A stretch of 42,383 nucleotides of DNA from Candidatus Acetocimmeria pyornia (lineage in GTDB: Bacteria; Bacillota; Sulfobacillia; UBA3575). A program made the position numbers and the translations under genes. This document shows positions 9,126 to 20,889 of the stretch, in pieces; the first letter of the stretch is position 1, and each line of letters begins with the position of its first letter. The DNA is taken from assembly GCA_004367365.1 (NCBI GenBank), contig SESX01000003.1, forward strand, positions 1-42,383, read 5' to 3'. The notes under the pieces are model-generated. The model made no database searches and had not been told where the DNA came from. It saw nothing but the letters and a program-made list of their open reading frames with translations.

Positions 9126-10730
9126 CTAAAACCTGCCCCGCAGCAGCACCCGCCCGTTCCGGACGGTAGTTACCTTCCCCCCGGAATCCCTTACTTTTTG
9201 CAGTTCACCGCCCGAAACAGCAACTTGGCCGTTGACAAGGACGTATTCGATCCCTTCTGGATACCGGGCCGGGTCGTGATAGGTGGTTTTCTCCCTGACC
9301 ACAGCCGGATTGAAGATGGTCAGGTCAGCGTAGTAACCTGTGGCTATCATCCCCCGCCCTTTGAGCTGGTACAGCTGGGCGGCTCCAAGGGTCATTTTGT
9401 GGATGGCCTCCTCCAAGGTCAGGAGGTTCTCTTCACGTACATATTTTCTTATTATTTTGGGGTAGGTTCCGAAGGCCCGGGGATGAAGCCTTTCCTCAAG
9501 GGAGTACCCCGGGTCCGAAGAAACCGCAGGGGCGTCGGTGCCGACCAGGGTAAAGTCCTGTTTCAAAAACTCGGCCATGCTCTGTTCTGACAAGGTCTTG
9601 ACGTACACCTGAACAGGCTCCCCGTGGGCGCGCAACTCCTGCACCACCTTGGCAACTGAAACCCCGCGTTCAGCCGCCAGCTGCGTTAAGGATTTCCCTT
9701 CAGCCGACCGGTCAGCACAACGAAGAATGTAAATAATCCGGGATGGGTAGCGGCCGTACATTTCTGAAAGCCCCCTTTCGATCAGGAACCACGGTGCCCC
9801 ATACGGGTAGAAATCGGCGTAAACCTCCTGACCCTGCCTCCGGGCGGCTTGGATCCTGGCAATGACTTGGTGGGTAAGGTCCACCAGGACATCTTCACGG
9901 GCCGGCCAACTAGGGGTCCTCGCCACCTTGATATGGGAAATATTCAGAGGCACTTGAGCCTCCCGGGCAATAGAAAGGGCTTCATCCACCGCAGCGAGAA
10001 TCCTGACCCTTTCGTTCCTGATATGAGTGGAGTAAACGGCTTGGTATGGGGTCAGCACCCTCACCAGCCGCACCAGTTCCTCGGTCGTGGTGTACTTCCC
10101 TGGAACGTACTCCAGGCCGCTTGACAGGCCGACGGCCCCTTCTTCCATGGCTTTTCTGACCAGTTCCTCCATCCTTTCTAGCTGCGCTTCGCTCGCCCGA
10201 CCCGGCCCAGAACCCATCACCGCAGCCCTTACCGTGCCCTGACCGATAAGCATTGCGTAATTCACCGCAGGTCGTACCGCTGCCACCCTGTTGAGGTGCT
10301 CGCTGACGCTAAGCGGGGATTTTCCGTCCGTTCCGATGATTTCCGTGGTGACCCCCTGTCTCAGGGCCGATTCGGCGTGGGGACTCTGGAGGATGGTGCG
10401 GTCGGAATGGGAGTGGGGGTTGATGAAACCGGGAGCAACAACCAGCCCGGAGGCATTGATGGTAACTTCCCCTTCCCGCAGGGAAAGGTCACCAATTTCT
10501 GCAATTCTGTCGCCGCGGATACCGATGTCGGCCACGTAACCGGGGCGTCCGGTACCATCAACGATATAACCGTCACGGATCAAGATATCGAAGGTTGAGT
10601 AAGCTGCCCTGTTCTCCTCCGACACCCATACCCGCCTCAGATCCCCAACCATGCCCAGGAGAACCCATAACCCGATAAAGACCAGGAATACCGCCAGGAC
10701 CTTCCGTCCCCTTCGCCTTGGTGGTGGCAT
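9126..10730 (-). CDS. Membrane-anchored D-aminoacylase / N-acyl-D-amino-acid deacylase family amidohydrolase
   Basis: N-terminal TM; DILIRDGYIVDGTGRPGYVADIGIRGDRIAEIG, APGFINPHSHSD, GVTTEIIGTDG, VGLSSGLEYVPG, TDAPAVSSDPG. Confidence 0.9.
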   Translation of the reverse strand: MPPPRRRGRKVLAVFLVFIGLWVLLGMVGDLRRVWVSEENRAAYSTFDILIRDGYIVDGTGRPGYVADIGIRGDRIAEIGDLSLREGEVTINASGLVVAPGFINPHSHSDRTILQSPHAESALRQGVTTEIIGTDGKSPLSVSEHLNRVAAVRPAVNYAMLIGQGTVRAAVMGSGPGRASEAQLERMEELVRKAMEEGAVGLSSGLEYVPGKYTTTEELVRLVRVLTPYQAVYSTHIRNERVRILAAVDEALSIAREAQVPLNISHIKVARTPSWPAREDVLVDLTHQVIARIQAARRQGQEVYADFYPYGAPWFLIERGLSEMYGRYPSRIIYILRCADRSAEGKSLTQLAAERGVSVAKVVQELRAHGEPVQVYVKTLSEQSMAEFLKQDFTLVGTDAPAVSSDPGYSLEERLHPRAFGTYPKIIRKYVREENLLTLEEAIHKMTLGAAQLYQLKGRGMIATGYYADLTIFNPAVVREKTTYHDPARYPEGIEYVLVNGQVAVSGGELQKVRDSGGKVTTVRNGRVLLRGRF

Positions 10731-10992
10731 AAGTCACCATTCCCGCTTCCCCAAAGATTCAGGGTTGGGATTTTCCCAATGTCGAGCCCTTTGTTCACTA
10801 TAAGAATATATTTGCCCCCTTCCCGGGTTATGCCCTGGCACGGCTCTTGGGTGTCAACCGGCACCGGTTGCCCGACGGCCCCCTTCCAGCCGTCTCCCGC
10901 AGCATTGACCGGTCTCCTACCGCATAAATCTTAACAAAGCCACTCTGAATACCGGGACTGCACTTTCGGGGCCAAGGGAAAGGAGCCACCCG

Positions 10993-12546
10993 TTGAGATC
11001 GGCAACCTTCCTGCAGGGAACAGTAATCCTAGCCACAGCTGGTTTTCTGAACCGGTTCATCGGGTTCTTCTACAACCTGTATCTTATCCGCTGGGTTGGG
11101 CCAGAGCCTATCGGCATCTACAGGATGGTGACGCCGGTGTACTTCACCCTCCTGCTGGTCGCCACCGCCGGTATCCCTTATGCCATTTCCAAGCTTGTCT
11201 CGGAAAGGGTGGCCCTTGGCAAACCAAGGGAAGCCCTCCGTACCGTAAAGATTGCGGTCGCGATCCTCACTGTCTTGAGCTCTGCGGTTTCCACCGCTTT
11301 CTACCTGCTCGCCCCTTTACTTTCCAACTACATTTTCAGCGACCCCCGTACCTACTGGGTTGTCATCTTTCTGGTCCCCTGTATCTTTGTGGTCAGCCTG
11401 GCAGCCATCCTGCGAGGTTTTTTCCAGGGGTTGCAGCAAATGGAAGCCCTCGCGGTCTCTTCCTTCCTGGAACAGGTAACCCATGCCGTTTCAACCCTTG
11501 CCCTGGCCCTCTACCTCGCCCCCAGGGGACCTGGGTACGTAGCCGCGGGAATCGCCGTCGGCATGGTTCTTGGAGAATTAGTCGGCTTGGTGACCCTGTC
11601 GGCCCTGTTCCTACAGTGCAGGAAAACACTCCTGGAAGAGAAAACCGGACGCCCTCTAGGACGTCCGGAGCCCCCTTCGACCACCATCAAGCGCATGTTT
11701 GATCTCTCCCTACCGGTCACAGCCGGCCGGATTGCCGCTTCCCTGAGCACCACCTTCAATATTACCCTCATTCCGGCCCGGCTGCGAGCCTCGGGCCTGA
11801 GCACGGCAGAGGCCACCACTCAATTCGGGCAGCTCACCGGGATCGCCCTTCCACTGATCTTTCTCCCCAACATCATCAACGTGGCCATGGCCATCAATCT
11901 TGTCCCCGATATCTCAGCTGCCCTCGCCCGGCGGGATCTCCGTTCGGTCCGCCTCCGGACCCAAAAAGCCCTGACGGTCACCTACCTGCTTGGACTCCCC
12001 GTGGTCGCTACTTTCCTGGTCTTGGCCAGGCAAATCTGCGAGGTAGCCTACAACTACCCGGAAGCCGGGACCCTGGTGGCCATCATGGCACCGGCAGCGG
12101 TGTTGGCATACCTGCGCCAGACCACCTCTGGAATCCTACAAGGGCTGGGCAAACCCTCTATCCCGGTCAGGAACTACATCTTGGCCCTTTGCGCTGATAC
12201 CTCGGTAGTCTTTTTTCTGGCCGCCGTCCCCGGCTTCGGTATCCGGGGAGCGGCAGTTGCCTCGCTGGTTAATTTCCTGGTTGGAGGGGGGCTCAACCTC
12301 TACGGGGTCTTCAAAGAAGTGGGCTTCACCGTGAATATCGCCAACCACCTCGTCAAACCTTTCGCTGCCGCCTTGGTTTGCGCCCTGACCATCAAGCAGG
12401 TGTACCACACCCTCCTGCCCTTGGGTTCCCTGCCGGTCGCCACTTTCGGTTCGGCTGCAGCCGGTCTTGTTGCCTACGCAGCGATAATTCTGGTCACTGG
12501 TGCTGCCCGGCCCCTCAGGTTAACCACCTTCAAGAAACCCCGCTGA
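10993..12546 (+). CDS. spoVB: Polysaccharide biosynthesis / stage V sporulation protein B-like flippase (MOP superfamily)
   Basis: 517 aa polytopic protein; NRFIGFFYNLYLIRWVGPEPIGIYRMVTPVYF...ATAGIPYAISKLVSE. Confidence 0.85.
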   Translation: MRSATFLQGTVILATAGFLNRFIGFFYNLYLIRWVGPEPIGIYRMVTPVYFTLLLVATAGIPYAISKLVSERVALGKPREALRTVKIAVAILTVLSSAVSTAFYLLAPLLSNYIFSDPRTYWVVIFLVPCIFVVSLAAILRGFFQGLQQMEALAVSSFLEQVTHAVSTLALALYLAPRGPGYVAAGIAVGMVLGELVGLVTLSALFLQCRKTLLEEKTGRPLGRPEPPSTTIKRMFDLSLPVTAGRIAASLSTTFNITLIPARLRASGLSTAEATTQFGQLTGIALPLIFLPNIINVAMAINLVPDISAALARRDLRSVRLRTQKALTVTYLLGLPVVATFLVLARQICEVAYNYPEAGTLVAIMAPAAVLAYLRQTTSGILQGLGKPSIPVRNYILALCADTSVVFFLAAVPGFGIRGAAVASLVNFLVGGGLNLYGVFKEVGFTVNIANHLVKPFAAALVCALTIKQVYHTLLPLGSLPVATFGSAAAGLVAYAAIILVTGAARPLRLTTFKKPR

Positions 12547-13720
12547 CACATTCCCTTTCTAGAAACCGCTTCATCAAGACTTCAACCTGCCTGGTTTCAA
12601 CCAAGAAGGCATCATGGCCAAAGGGTGACTTAAGCTCCTCGTAGTGGGCATCAACCCCTTGGACACGCATCAGGGCGTAAAGTTCCCTCATTTCTTCCAC
12701 CGGGTAGAGGATATCACTGCTGATCCCAACCACCCAGACCTCAGATTGGATCCTTTTTAGCGCCCGTTTCAAGCCTCCCCTGCCGCGGCCCAGGTCAAAG
12801 AGGTCCATGGCACGGGTCAGAAAGAGGTAAGAGTTGGCATCAAACCTTCGTACCAGGCACTCCCCCTGGTACCAGAGGTAGCTTTCCACCTTGAATTTAC
12901 TGGTAAAGTCAAAGGGGGAAGAGGTCGGGTCCTCCAGGTGACGCCCAAACTTGAGCTCCATCGACTCGTTGCTCTGGTAGGTAATCATCCCAACCATCCG
13001 GGCCAGGGACAAACCCTCCTCCGGTGGCCGCTGGCCGTAATAGTTCCCCCGGCACCAGTTTGGGTCCCGCATGATCGCCTGGCGTCCAACCTCGTGGTAG
13101 GCAATGGACTGGGGGGAATGGCGGGCAGGGGCAGCAATGTTCAGGATCCGGCCAGCAAGTCCGGGGTACGCAACAGCCCACTCCAGGGCCTGCATCCCCC
13201 CCATAGACCCACCTATAACTGCAACCAGCTTCCTGATTCCGAGAAAATCCAGCAACCGCCGTTGAGCCCTCACCATATCCCTGATGGTGATCACGGGAAA
13301 GTCCATGGCATATTCCCGACCGGTGGCAGGATTGATGGAACTGGGACCAGTTGACCCGCGGCAACCACCCAGGACGTTGGAACAAACAATGAAGTAGCGG
13401 TTTGTATCCAGGGCCCGGCCGGGACCTACCAGACCCTCCCACCAACCTTTGCGATCGTCTTTAGTATGCGCCACTACATGGGAGTCACCGGTCAGAGCAT
13501 GGGCAACCAGAATCACGTTATCCCGGGTTGGGTTCAGGCGACCGTACGTTTCGTAGGCCAAGGTCACTGGGCTGATCTTGCGGCCGCTGTCCAGGGTAAA
13601 GGCAGACGGTGGTTGAGCAAAGGTAAAGAACTTCACGTACTCAGGGAAACACCCCGCACTACCATGACCGGGTACTAGACCCTGGTGTTTTGAGGTCGAA
13701 GAACGTTCTGGTATCCCCAC
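12530..13720 (-). CDS. metX: Homoserine O-acetyltransferase
   Basis: LAYETYGRLNPTRDNVILVAHALTGDSHV, GGSMGGMQALEWAV, SDILYPVEE, GHDAFLVE; GGAGGAGG upstream of GTG 13720 (ORF track begins at 13750); 17-bp convergent overlap with the spoVB-like gene. Confidence 0.93.
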   Translation of the reverse strand: MGIPERSSTSKHQGLVPGHGSAGCFPEYVKFFTFAQPPSAFTLDSGRKISPVTLAYETYGRLNPTRDNVILVAHALTGDSHVVAHTKDDRKGWWEGLVGPGRALDTNRYFIVCSNVLGGCRGSTGPSSINPATGREYAMDFPVITIRDMVRAQRRLLDFLGIRKLVAVIGGSMGGMQALEWAVAYPGLAGRILNIAAPARHSPQSIAYHEVGRQAIMRDPNWCRGNYYGQRPPEEGLSLARMVGMITYQSNESMELKFGRHLEDPTSSPFDFTSKFKVESYLWYQGECLVRRFDANSYLFLTRAMDLFDLGRGRGGLKRALKRIQSEVWVVGISSDILYPVEEMRELYALMRVQGVDAHYEELKSPFGHDAFLVETRQVEVLMKRFLERECVSGVS

Positions 13721-13746
13721 AGTCAAACCTCCTCCCCCTTTGAGTG

Positions 13747-15063
<1,317 letters not shown>

Positions 15064-15241
15064 TCAAAAAAACTTGTATCACTTATCTTGCCGAGCACAC
15101 CCTTACCTCTCTGTCCATTACGGGCTCTCGACCCCGAACCGCCAACACCGGGCTTAACCCCCAATTAGCCAGGTGCAGGAAAGTCTCCCCCCAGCCACGG
15201 GTCAAACGCTTCCCTTCTGGGCCTTCCTCCCGGTGGAAAGC

Positions 15242-15273
15242 AAAAATTTAAGCCCCTTCTGAGAGAAGAGGCT
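15242..15273 (-). terminator. Intrinsic terminator of the SAM-I riboswitch expression platform
   Basis: AGCCTCTTCT-CTC-AGAAGGGGCT followed by TAAATTTTTG on the minus strand. Confidence 0.8.
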
Positions 15274-15308
15274 CATAACCTTGGGATCGGCATGACGCCC
15301 GAGTCCTA

Positions 15309-15422
15309 CCCTCATCTCTCAGAACCCCCTGGTTCTGCAGGAATTGGCACCTTTCCAACCGCAAAACGATTGGCGGTTGCCGGGTTTCATTGGGCCAGTC
15401 CCTCCACCTCTCTGGATAAGAG
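15309..15422 (-). promoter_or_regulatory. SAM-I (S-box) riboswitch upstream of metY-metX
   Basis: CTCTTATCCAGAGAGGTGGAGGGACTGGCCCAATGAAACCCGGCAACC...GGAAAGGTGCCAATTCCTGCAG...GAGAGATGAGG; P1 CTTATC/GATGAG. Confidence 0.97.
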
Positions 15423-15522
15423 TGCTCGGTATTAAGTTGGTAGTATTATAGCACAGCCAAAAAGCCCCGTCAACGGGAAAATGTCCATGGACAACGGAAA
15501 ATAGGTACAGGTTCTGGCCGGT

Positions 15523-16785
15523 TCACGAGTTCACGAAGGGCACCGTCAGGAAACCTTCCGGCAATACATAAGCCTGGAAGTCAGGGCCATGCCTGGCCCG
15601 CACCCTTTCCAGTGCTTCTTCCACCGAGTGCGCCGGTTCCATCATTAGTACCCGGACAATTTCATCCGGCATTTCAGAGATCAGGATCGTGTGGACCTCC
15701 TTCAAGGTACGGCAGGTCAAGTAGGCCTTGTGGTGCCCCATCTGGAAGTTGGCTGCCACCGCTTCCACCACTTCACCAGGCGTGCTGTGGTCCTTCATGA
15801 AATCATAGAACTTCTGGGACCCATGCCCTTCAGGACAGGCGGCCATCAAGATGATGGTACCACCGGGGCGCACGGCGCGGTGGGCGTTACTCAATGTCTT
15901 CTGTGCCTGGTAAAAGTTGATATCCTTGGGGTACCCACCACAAGTGGCGATTACCACCTCGGCCTTCTCTTCGATGTTGACCGCAAACATCTCGTCCACA
16001 AGCTTACAGCCTTCAGCATGAGCCTGCTCCATGTCCCCCGCCACTACCTGGACAAATTCCCGCCGGGAATTGAGGACAACGTTGAAGATAAAGTTGGGTT
16101 TCACCATCCGAGCCGCTTCCAGCATGTCTTCGTGCAGGACATTACCCTCCAAGCGGCCTTGGGTCGCCGTGGGTTCCACCATGGCCTTGTGGTTAGTCTC
16201 GATGGCTTCCAGGGAAGCCACTCCTGGCAAGATACTCTTTCGTCCCCCGGTGTAGCCAGCCGTCATGTGATAGGTCACTTCTCCCGTCAGGATGACAAAA
16301 TCAGCCTTGGCCACGATGTCATTGATGTATACCGGGGTACCGCGGGAGGTCCGACCATAATAGGATACCGGCGCATTAACTGCATCATGGTCCACGATCT
16401 TGATCCTGGAGTAAGCCTCTTCACCTGCAATGTAACGGTGTTCCTCCGGGGTGTGTCCTCGATGGATACCAGTGGCCACCACGGCCGTAATCCTGTCGTC
16501 AGGTACACCTGCCGCGTTCAGTTCATCGAGAAGGAAAGGGAGAAAAACATCAGTCCCCACTACCCGGGTGATGTCGTTGATGACGATGGCCACCTTGCTT
16601 CCCGGGCTTACCATTTCCCGCAGCGGCGGCTTCCCGATGGGTTTGGCCAGTGCTTCTTTCATGGCGGCAACCGGGTCCGCGAGGCCGGCCCTTTCCCTCG
16701 GCAGGAAAACCCCTTTTACCCTACTGTCCGCAATGGAAAAGCTCACTTCTTCCCGACCGTACCGGACGGTAAAATCCACCCCCAT
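15523..16785 (-). CDS. larA: Nickel-dependent lactate racemase (LarA) family hydroxyacid racemase/epimerase
   Basis: VAIVINDITR, ATGIHRGHTPEE, HDAVNAPVSYYGRTSRGTPVYIN, ILTGEVTYHMTAGYTGGRKSILPGVAS. Confidence 0.92.
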   Translation of the reverse strand: MGVDFTVRYGREEVSFSIADSRVKGVFLPRERAGLADPVAAMKEALAKPIGKPPLREMVSPGSKVAIVINDITRVVGTDVFLPFLLDELNAAGVPDDRITAVVATGIHRGHTPEEHRYIAGEEAYSRIKIVDHDAVNAPVSYYGRTSRGTPVYINDIVAKADFVILTGEVTYHMTAGYTGGRKSILPGVASLEAIETNHKAMVEPTATQGRLEGNVLHEDMLEAARMVKPNFIFNVVLNSRREFVQVVAGDMEQAHAEGCKLVDEMFAVNIEEKAEVVIATCGGYPKDINFYQAQKTLSNAHRAVRPGGTIILMAACPEGHGSQKFYDFMKDHSTPGEVVEAVAANFQMGHHKAYLTCRTLKEVHTILISEMPDEIVRVLMMEPAHSVEEALERVRARHGPDFQAYVLPEGFLTVPFVNS

Positions 16786-16905
16786 ACCTCCTCATTGATT
16801 AGTACACTTCATCCCATGGGGTCTCCCGACGCAAGGAACCCCTCCAACCTTTGACGCAAAGTCCCCCGTGCGTCCCCCTACAGTCTGTAAAACAGGCTAC
16901 CCGGC

Positions 16906-17784
16906 TCAAAGCTTCCCTGGCGTCGCCCTTTCTTCTTCTACCATCTCCAGTACCCTCTTGGCATTCAGGTAAACAGGATAATCCACAAACTTGCCTCCGT
17001 CAATAACGATGGACGCCAATCCCTTCCCTTCGGCTACCTTGAATGCTTCTACAACCTTTTTGGCAAACTCGATTTCCTCTTGTGTCGGTGTGAAAACCTC
17101 GTTAATAACCGGAATCTGTTCAGGGTGGATGGCAGTCTTGCCCTTGAAGCCCAGGGCCTTGGCCAGTTCGGCCTCCTTCCTTAGCCCTTCCAGGTCGTGT
17201 ACCACCGGGTAAACCGTATCCAGTGGGGGTTCCTTTCCCGCGGCCCGTGAGGCGCAAACCACCATCATCCTGGCGTAGTAGAGTTCCTGCCCAGTGCCAG
17301 ACCACCTGATTCCAAGGTCCGTAGTGTAGTCCACTGACCCAAAGGATACCCTGCTCAACCGCTCACTGGCACGCAAGATCTCTTCCAGGTTCCAAACCCC
17401 CTTTGCATTCTCGATGATTACCACCAGGTCCAGGCTGCCCGGGCAAAGGCCTTTGCGCCTTTCAACTACACCCATAAACCAGTCGACAATGTGAAGATCA
17501 GCAGCCTTCTCAACCTTGGGCAAAACCACCCCGTCCAGTCCCCCACAAGCAACAGCTTCGATATCATCGGCTGTCATCTGGGTTGAAAGGGCATTGACCC
17601 GGACGTAGGCTTTCGCCCGGCGGGGTAGGGTCAGGGCCTGCCTGATCTTTCCCCTTGCTGCCTCCTTTTCTGAAAGGGCCACGGCATCCTCAAGGTCAAA
17701 GACGACCGCGTCGGCCGGAACCCTGAGGGCCTTTTCCATCATGCGTTCGGAATTACCGGGTGTAAACAAAACACTCCTCAACAT
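16906..17784 (-). CDS. HpcH/HpaI aldolase / CitE-like CoA ester lyase
   Basis: MLRSVLFTPGNSERMMEKALRVPADAVVFDLEDAVALSEKEAAR; VRVNAL; GVVLPKVE; GKTAIHPEQI. Confidence 0.95.
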   Translation of the reverse strand: MLRSVLFTPGNSERMMEKALRVPADAVVFDLEDAVALSEKEAARGKIRQALTLPRRAKAYVRVNALSTQMTADDIEAVACGGLDGVVLPKVEKAADLHIVDWFMGVVERRKGLCPGSLDLVVIIENAKGVWNLEEILRASERLSRVSFGSVDYTTDLGIRWSGTGQELYYARMMVVCASRAAGKEPPLDTVYPVVHDLEGLRKEAELAKALGFKGKTAIHPEQIPVINEVFTPTQEEIEFAKKVVEAFKVAEGKGLASIVIDGGKFVDYPVYLNAKRVLEMVEEERATPGKL

Positions 17785-17822
17785 TCGGAGATCCCTCCCA
17801 GAATGGCTGGATCCTCTTGGCC

Positions 17823-19031
17823 CTAAATAACCCCTTGCCTTTTCAGTTCTTCCACCTGTGCAGGGGAAAGACCCAGGCGCTCCCCGAAAATCTCCTGGTT
17901 GTGCTCACCTTTCCTGGGACCCGGGTGCTTAATCTCCCCAGGGGTTCGGGAAAAACGAGCCACTACATTAGGCATACGGATCCTCCCGAAGTCTGGGTCT
18001 GCAACTTCGATAATGGTACCACGCTCCTTGAAATGCGGATCCTCGAAGATCTGTTCCATGTTGTAAACAGGGCCGACCACCGCCCCGGCTGCCTCAAAGG
18101 TTTCCAAGACCTCCTCAAGCCCGTGGTTGGCAATCCAGGAACCAATAATCTCATCCAGTTCATCACTGTGCTTCAGCCTGGAAGCGTTGTCCTTAAACCT
18201 TTCGTCCGAGATAAGTTCCTCCCGGCCAATGGCCTTGAATACCCTCTCCGCAATCGGCTGGGCACTAGCAGACAAGGCCACCCACTTGCCGTCCCTGGTA
18301 ACGTAAGCGTTTCTCGGTGCCGCCTCCGCGGTGCGGTTTCCCAGTCTTTGGTGCACGATACCCAACTGGTCGTATTCGACCACCTGGGACTCCAGGAAGC
18401 GAAAGAGAGGCTCGTAAAGACAGATGTCAATGTACTGCCCCTTCCCACTCCCCCTGACATCCCTTTCGTAAACAGCAATCATGACCGACAAGGCGCCAAA
18501 TACACTGCATACACCGTCTGCCAGGGGAATCGAAGGCAGGGTGGGAGGGCCGTCGGGATGACCGGTGATATAGGCAAATCCACTCATGGCCTCTGCCACC
18601 GTACCAAAGCCTGCCCGCCGGGCATAGGGCCCTGTCTGGCCAAAACCGGTTGTTCTTAACATAATAAGCCGGCTGTTGATGGCGGACAATTCTTCCCATC
18701 CAATCTTCCACCGTTCCAGGGTACCGGGACGAAAGTTCTCGATCAGGACATCACAATCCCGCACCAGCCGCTTGAAAAGCTCCTGGCCCTGGGGGGTGCT
18801 CAGATCAAGGGTAATGGACTTCTTGTTTCGGCTGATGGTTTTCCAAAAGAGGGAAATCCCGTCTTTCTGGGCCCCAAACCGCCGAACATGATCCCCAAAC
18901 TGGGGGTGTTCCACCTTGATTACCTCGGCTCCAAAGTCCGCCAGGTAGGTGGCCGCCCAGGGAGCCGCCATCATGGTAGACACGTCGATAACCTTTAACC
19001 CTTCAAGGGGAAGGGAGCCATCCAGTCGCAT
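17823..19031 (-). CDS. CaiB/BaiF family (class III) CoA-transferase
   Basis: LPLEGLKVIDVSTMMAAPWAATYLADFGAEVIKVEHPQFGDHVR...RNKKSITLDLSTPQGQELFKRLVRDCDVLIENFRPGTLERW. Confidence 0.97.
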   Translation of the reverse strand: MRLDGSLPLEGLKVIDVSTMMAAPWAATYLADFGAEVIKVEHPQFGDHVRRFGAQKDGISLFWKTISRNKKSITLDLSTPQGQELFKRLVRDCDVLIENFRPGTLERWKIGWEELSAINSRLIMLRTTGFGQTGPYARRAGFGTVAEAMSGFAYITGHPDGPPTLPSIPLADGVCSVFGALSVMIAVYERDVRGSGKGQYIDICLYEPLFRFLESQVVEYDQLGIVHQRLGNRTAEAAPRNAYVTRDGKWVALSASAQPIAERVFKAIGREELISDERFKDNASRLKHSDELDEIIGSWIANHGLEEVLETFEAAGAVVGPVYNMEQIFEDPHFKERGTIIEVADPDFGRIRMPNVVARFSRTPGEIKHPGPRKGEHNQEIFGERLGLSPAQVEELKRQGVI

Positions 19032-19274
19032 CCCGTACCCTCCCGTTCTTACTCATGGTCAACCACTCCTGTTTTTCCCCAAGCCTTTTCGCCCAGGGGG
19101 TGCCACCAGGCCGGCCCCTTCCTACCCCCCGGAAAACTCCATTTATCTCGCCACCAGTTCTCCCTGGCGAGTAATTCTGAGCCGATCTCACTCTTGAGCA
19201 ACCCGGCCCGGATGCGGTAATCTCGGTGGCTCTTTTCATTGTTCCTGGCATTGTTCCTGTCAGGCCGGTGGAAT

Positions 19275-20669
19275 CTAGCCCTTCCCCCTGCGGGCACCCA
19301 CAGCTGCCCCCACCGCCAGGACCAGCATACTCACCCCCAGACCGGGGTACAAAGGGTCCACGCCCTTGGGGACCAGGAGGCTCCAGAGAACCACTACCAG
19401 CGGAGCGGCCACCACGGCCGCCACCCCGGCCTTGGGCGGAACCAGGCCTCGGAAAAAGATTGCAGCCAGCAACGGAAAACAGATGGTGGCACCACGGAGA
19501 GCCATGGAGAGAAAACTCCACCCGAGGATCATGGACGAAAGATTACCGGCCACGAAAACCGCGGAAAAAGCGGTAATGCCCGCAACGATGATCCGCATCA
19601 CCCACAGCCTCTCCCGGCTCGTAGCTCCAGGCCGGAAAAGGTGTGCGTAAACATCAGTGGTAAGCATGGTGGCTGCACCAAGGGTCAGGCCGGCAGCGGT
19701 TCCAATGACAGCAATGATGAGGGTCGCCAGAACTACACCACCGATCCAGGGATTCAGGTGTTCAAGGACAAAGCGGGGGAAGGCCTGGGCCGGGTCGATG
19801 GTGGGTTGAGTGATCTTCATATACCAGCCCACCAGGATTCCCGCAAAACCGAGGGGGACCATGAAAACCGCACTCAAGAGGGCCCCCCGCCGGGAAGTAG
19901 CCACATCCCGGCCAGAGAAAATGGCCTGGATGTAAGTTTGGGTTGACAGCACCCCGACCACAACCGAAAAGCCGGCCGCCAGGTCTTTACTCAACCCACG
20001 GCCGAAGAGGCTGAAGTAAGGATATGAAGGCAGGGAAGCGCGGATGGAACCTAGGCCCCCGGCCAAGTGGTAAGCCCAGTACCCGGCCACGACAAGACAT
20101 AGGTACAAGAGAAAGGATTTCAAGATTCCAACCCGACCGGCACCCCAAACACCACCCGAAGTGACATACGCCACCACCATGGTCACCGCCAGCACCGCCC
20201 CGGCAGCGGTAGAGATCCCAAGTAGGCTGGAGATCATGGCCGTAGCCGCCAGGATCTGGGGAATAATGTTGAGAAACATCCCCATGGAGACGAAAATTAC
20301 TCCGTATACTGCTGCCTGCGGACCATAGACCCGGCCCAGGTAGCCGGTAACCGTCTCCAGGCCGGCCTGGCGCAGGGGACGTGCCAGAAACAGTGCCAGG
20401 AGCAAGCAACCAAGACCAGAACCAAGGGCAAACCACCAGCCGCTCAAACCCACCTTGAACGCCATCTGGGCTGCACCAACAGTACTGCCGCCTCCAAAAA
20501 GGGTGCCCACGATGGTACCCGCCACCACGGCGGCACTGGCCTGGTTTCCACCCACCGAGAAATCCTGCACCGTCTTAACCCGGCGGCCGGTCGAGATCCC
20601 CACGGCGGCAACAAGGACAAAGGTCAGTCCAATACTTACCAGGTACGGAAAGCTTTCGATTGCCGTCAC
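19275..20669 (-). CDS. Sodium:solute symporter family protein
   Basis: 464 aa polytopic; FSVGGNQASAAVVAGTIVGTLFGGGSTVGAAQMAFKVGLSGWWFALG; LTLGAATMLTTDVY. Confidence 0.9.
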   Translation of the reverse strand: MTAIESFPYLVSIGLTFVLVAAVGISTGRRVKTVQDFSVGGNQASAAVVAGTIVGTLFGGGSTVGAAQMAFKVGLSGWWFALGSGLGCLLLALFLARPLRQAGLETVTGYLGRVYGPQAAVYGVIFVSMGMFLNIIPQILAATAMISSLLGISTAAGAVLAVTMVVAYVTSGGVWGAGRVGILKSFLLYLCLVVAGYWAYHLAGGLGSIRASLPSYPYFSLFGRGLSKDLAAGFSVVVGVLSTQTYIQAIFSGRDVATSRRGALLSAVFMVPLGFAGILVGWYMKITQPTIDPAQAFPRFVLEHLNPWIGGVVLATLIIAVIGTAAGLTLGAATMLTTDVYAHLFRPGATSRERLWVMRIIVAGITAFSAVFVAGNLSSMILGWSFLSMALRGATICFPLLAAIFFRGLVPPKAGVAAVVAAPLVVVLWSLLVPKGVDPLYPGLGVSMLVLAVGAAVGARRGKG

Positions 20670-20889
20670 CCTTTACCACCAAACATCGTTCATTCCTAGT
20701 CCCTCCACCCCTCGGACCGCTGCAACTGGTTTCGCGCCGGAGTACCCCGCACCGGTGGTACGGCGGGTTTTTGACCTTTCGTGGTACCGGCAGTCTCAAG
20801 GCCCCTTAAAGGACGCCCCCAAAAATAACTGCTGCCTGCCGAAGTTTCCGTCTTTCCAATCCTGCCGGCCTTCAGGGGGCAGGTCCGGT

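Noticed and set aside
10850-10866. CAACCGG-CA-CCGGTTG near-palindrome
   Set aside because: Short, isolated inverted repeat in GC-rich DNA, easily expected by chance; no second copy noticed.
15691-16854. 387-aa ORF on the + strand
   Set aside because: Antisense shadow of larA; His/Gly-rich translation with no family resemblance, while the opposite strand has clear LarA motifs.
17817-18659. 280-aa ORF on the + strand
   Set aside because: Antisense to the CaiB-type CoA-transferase; long antisense ORFs are common in GC-rich genes.
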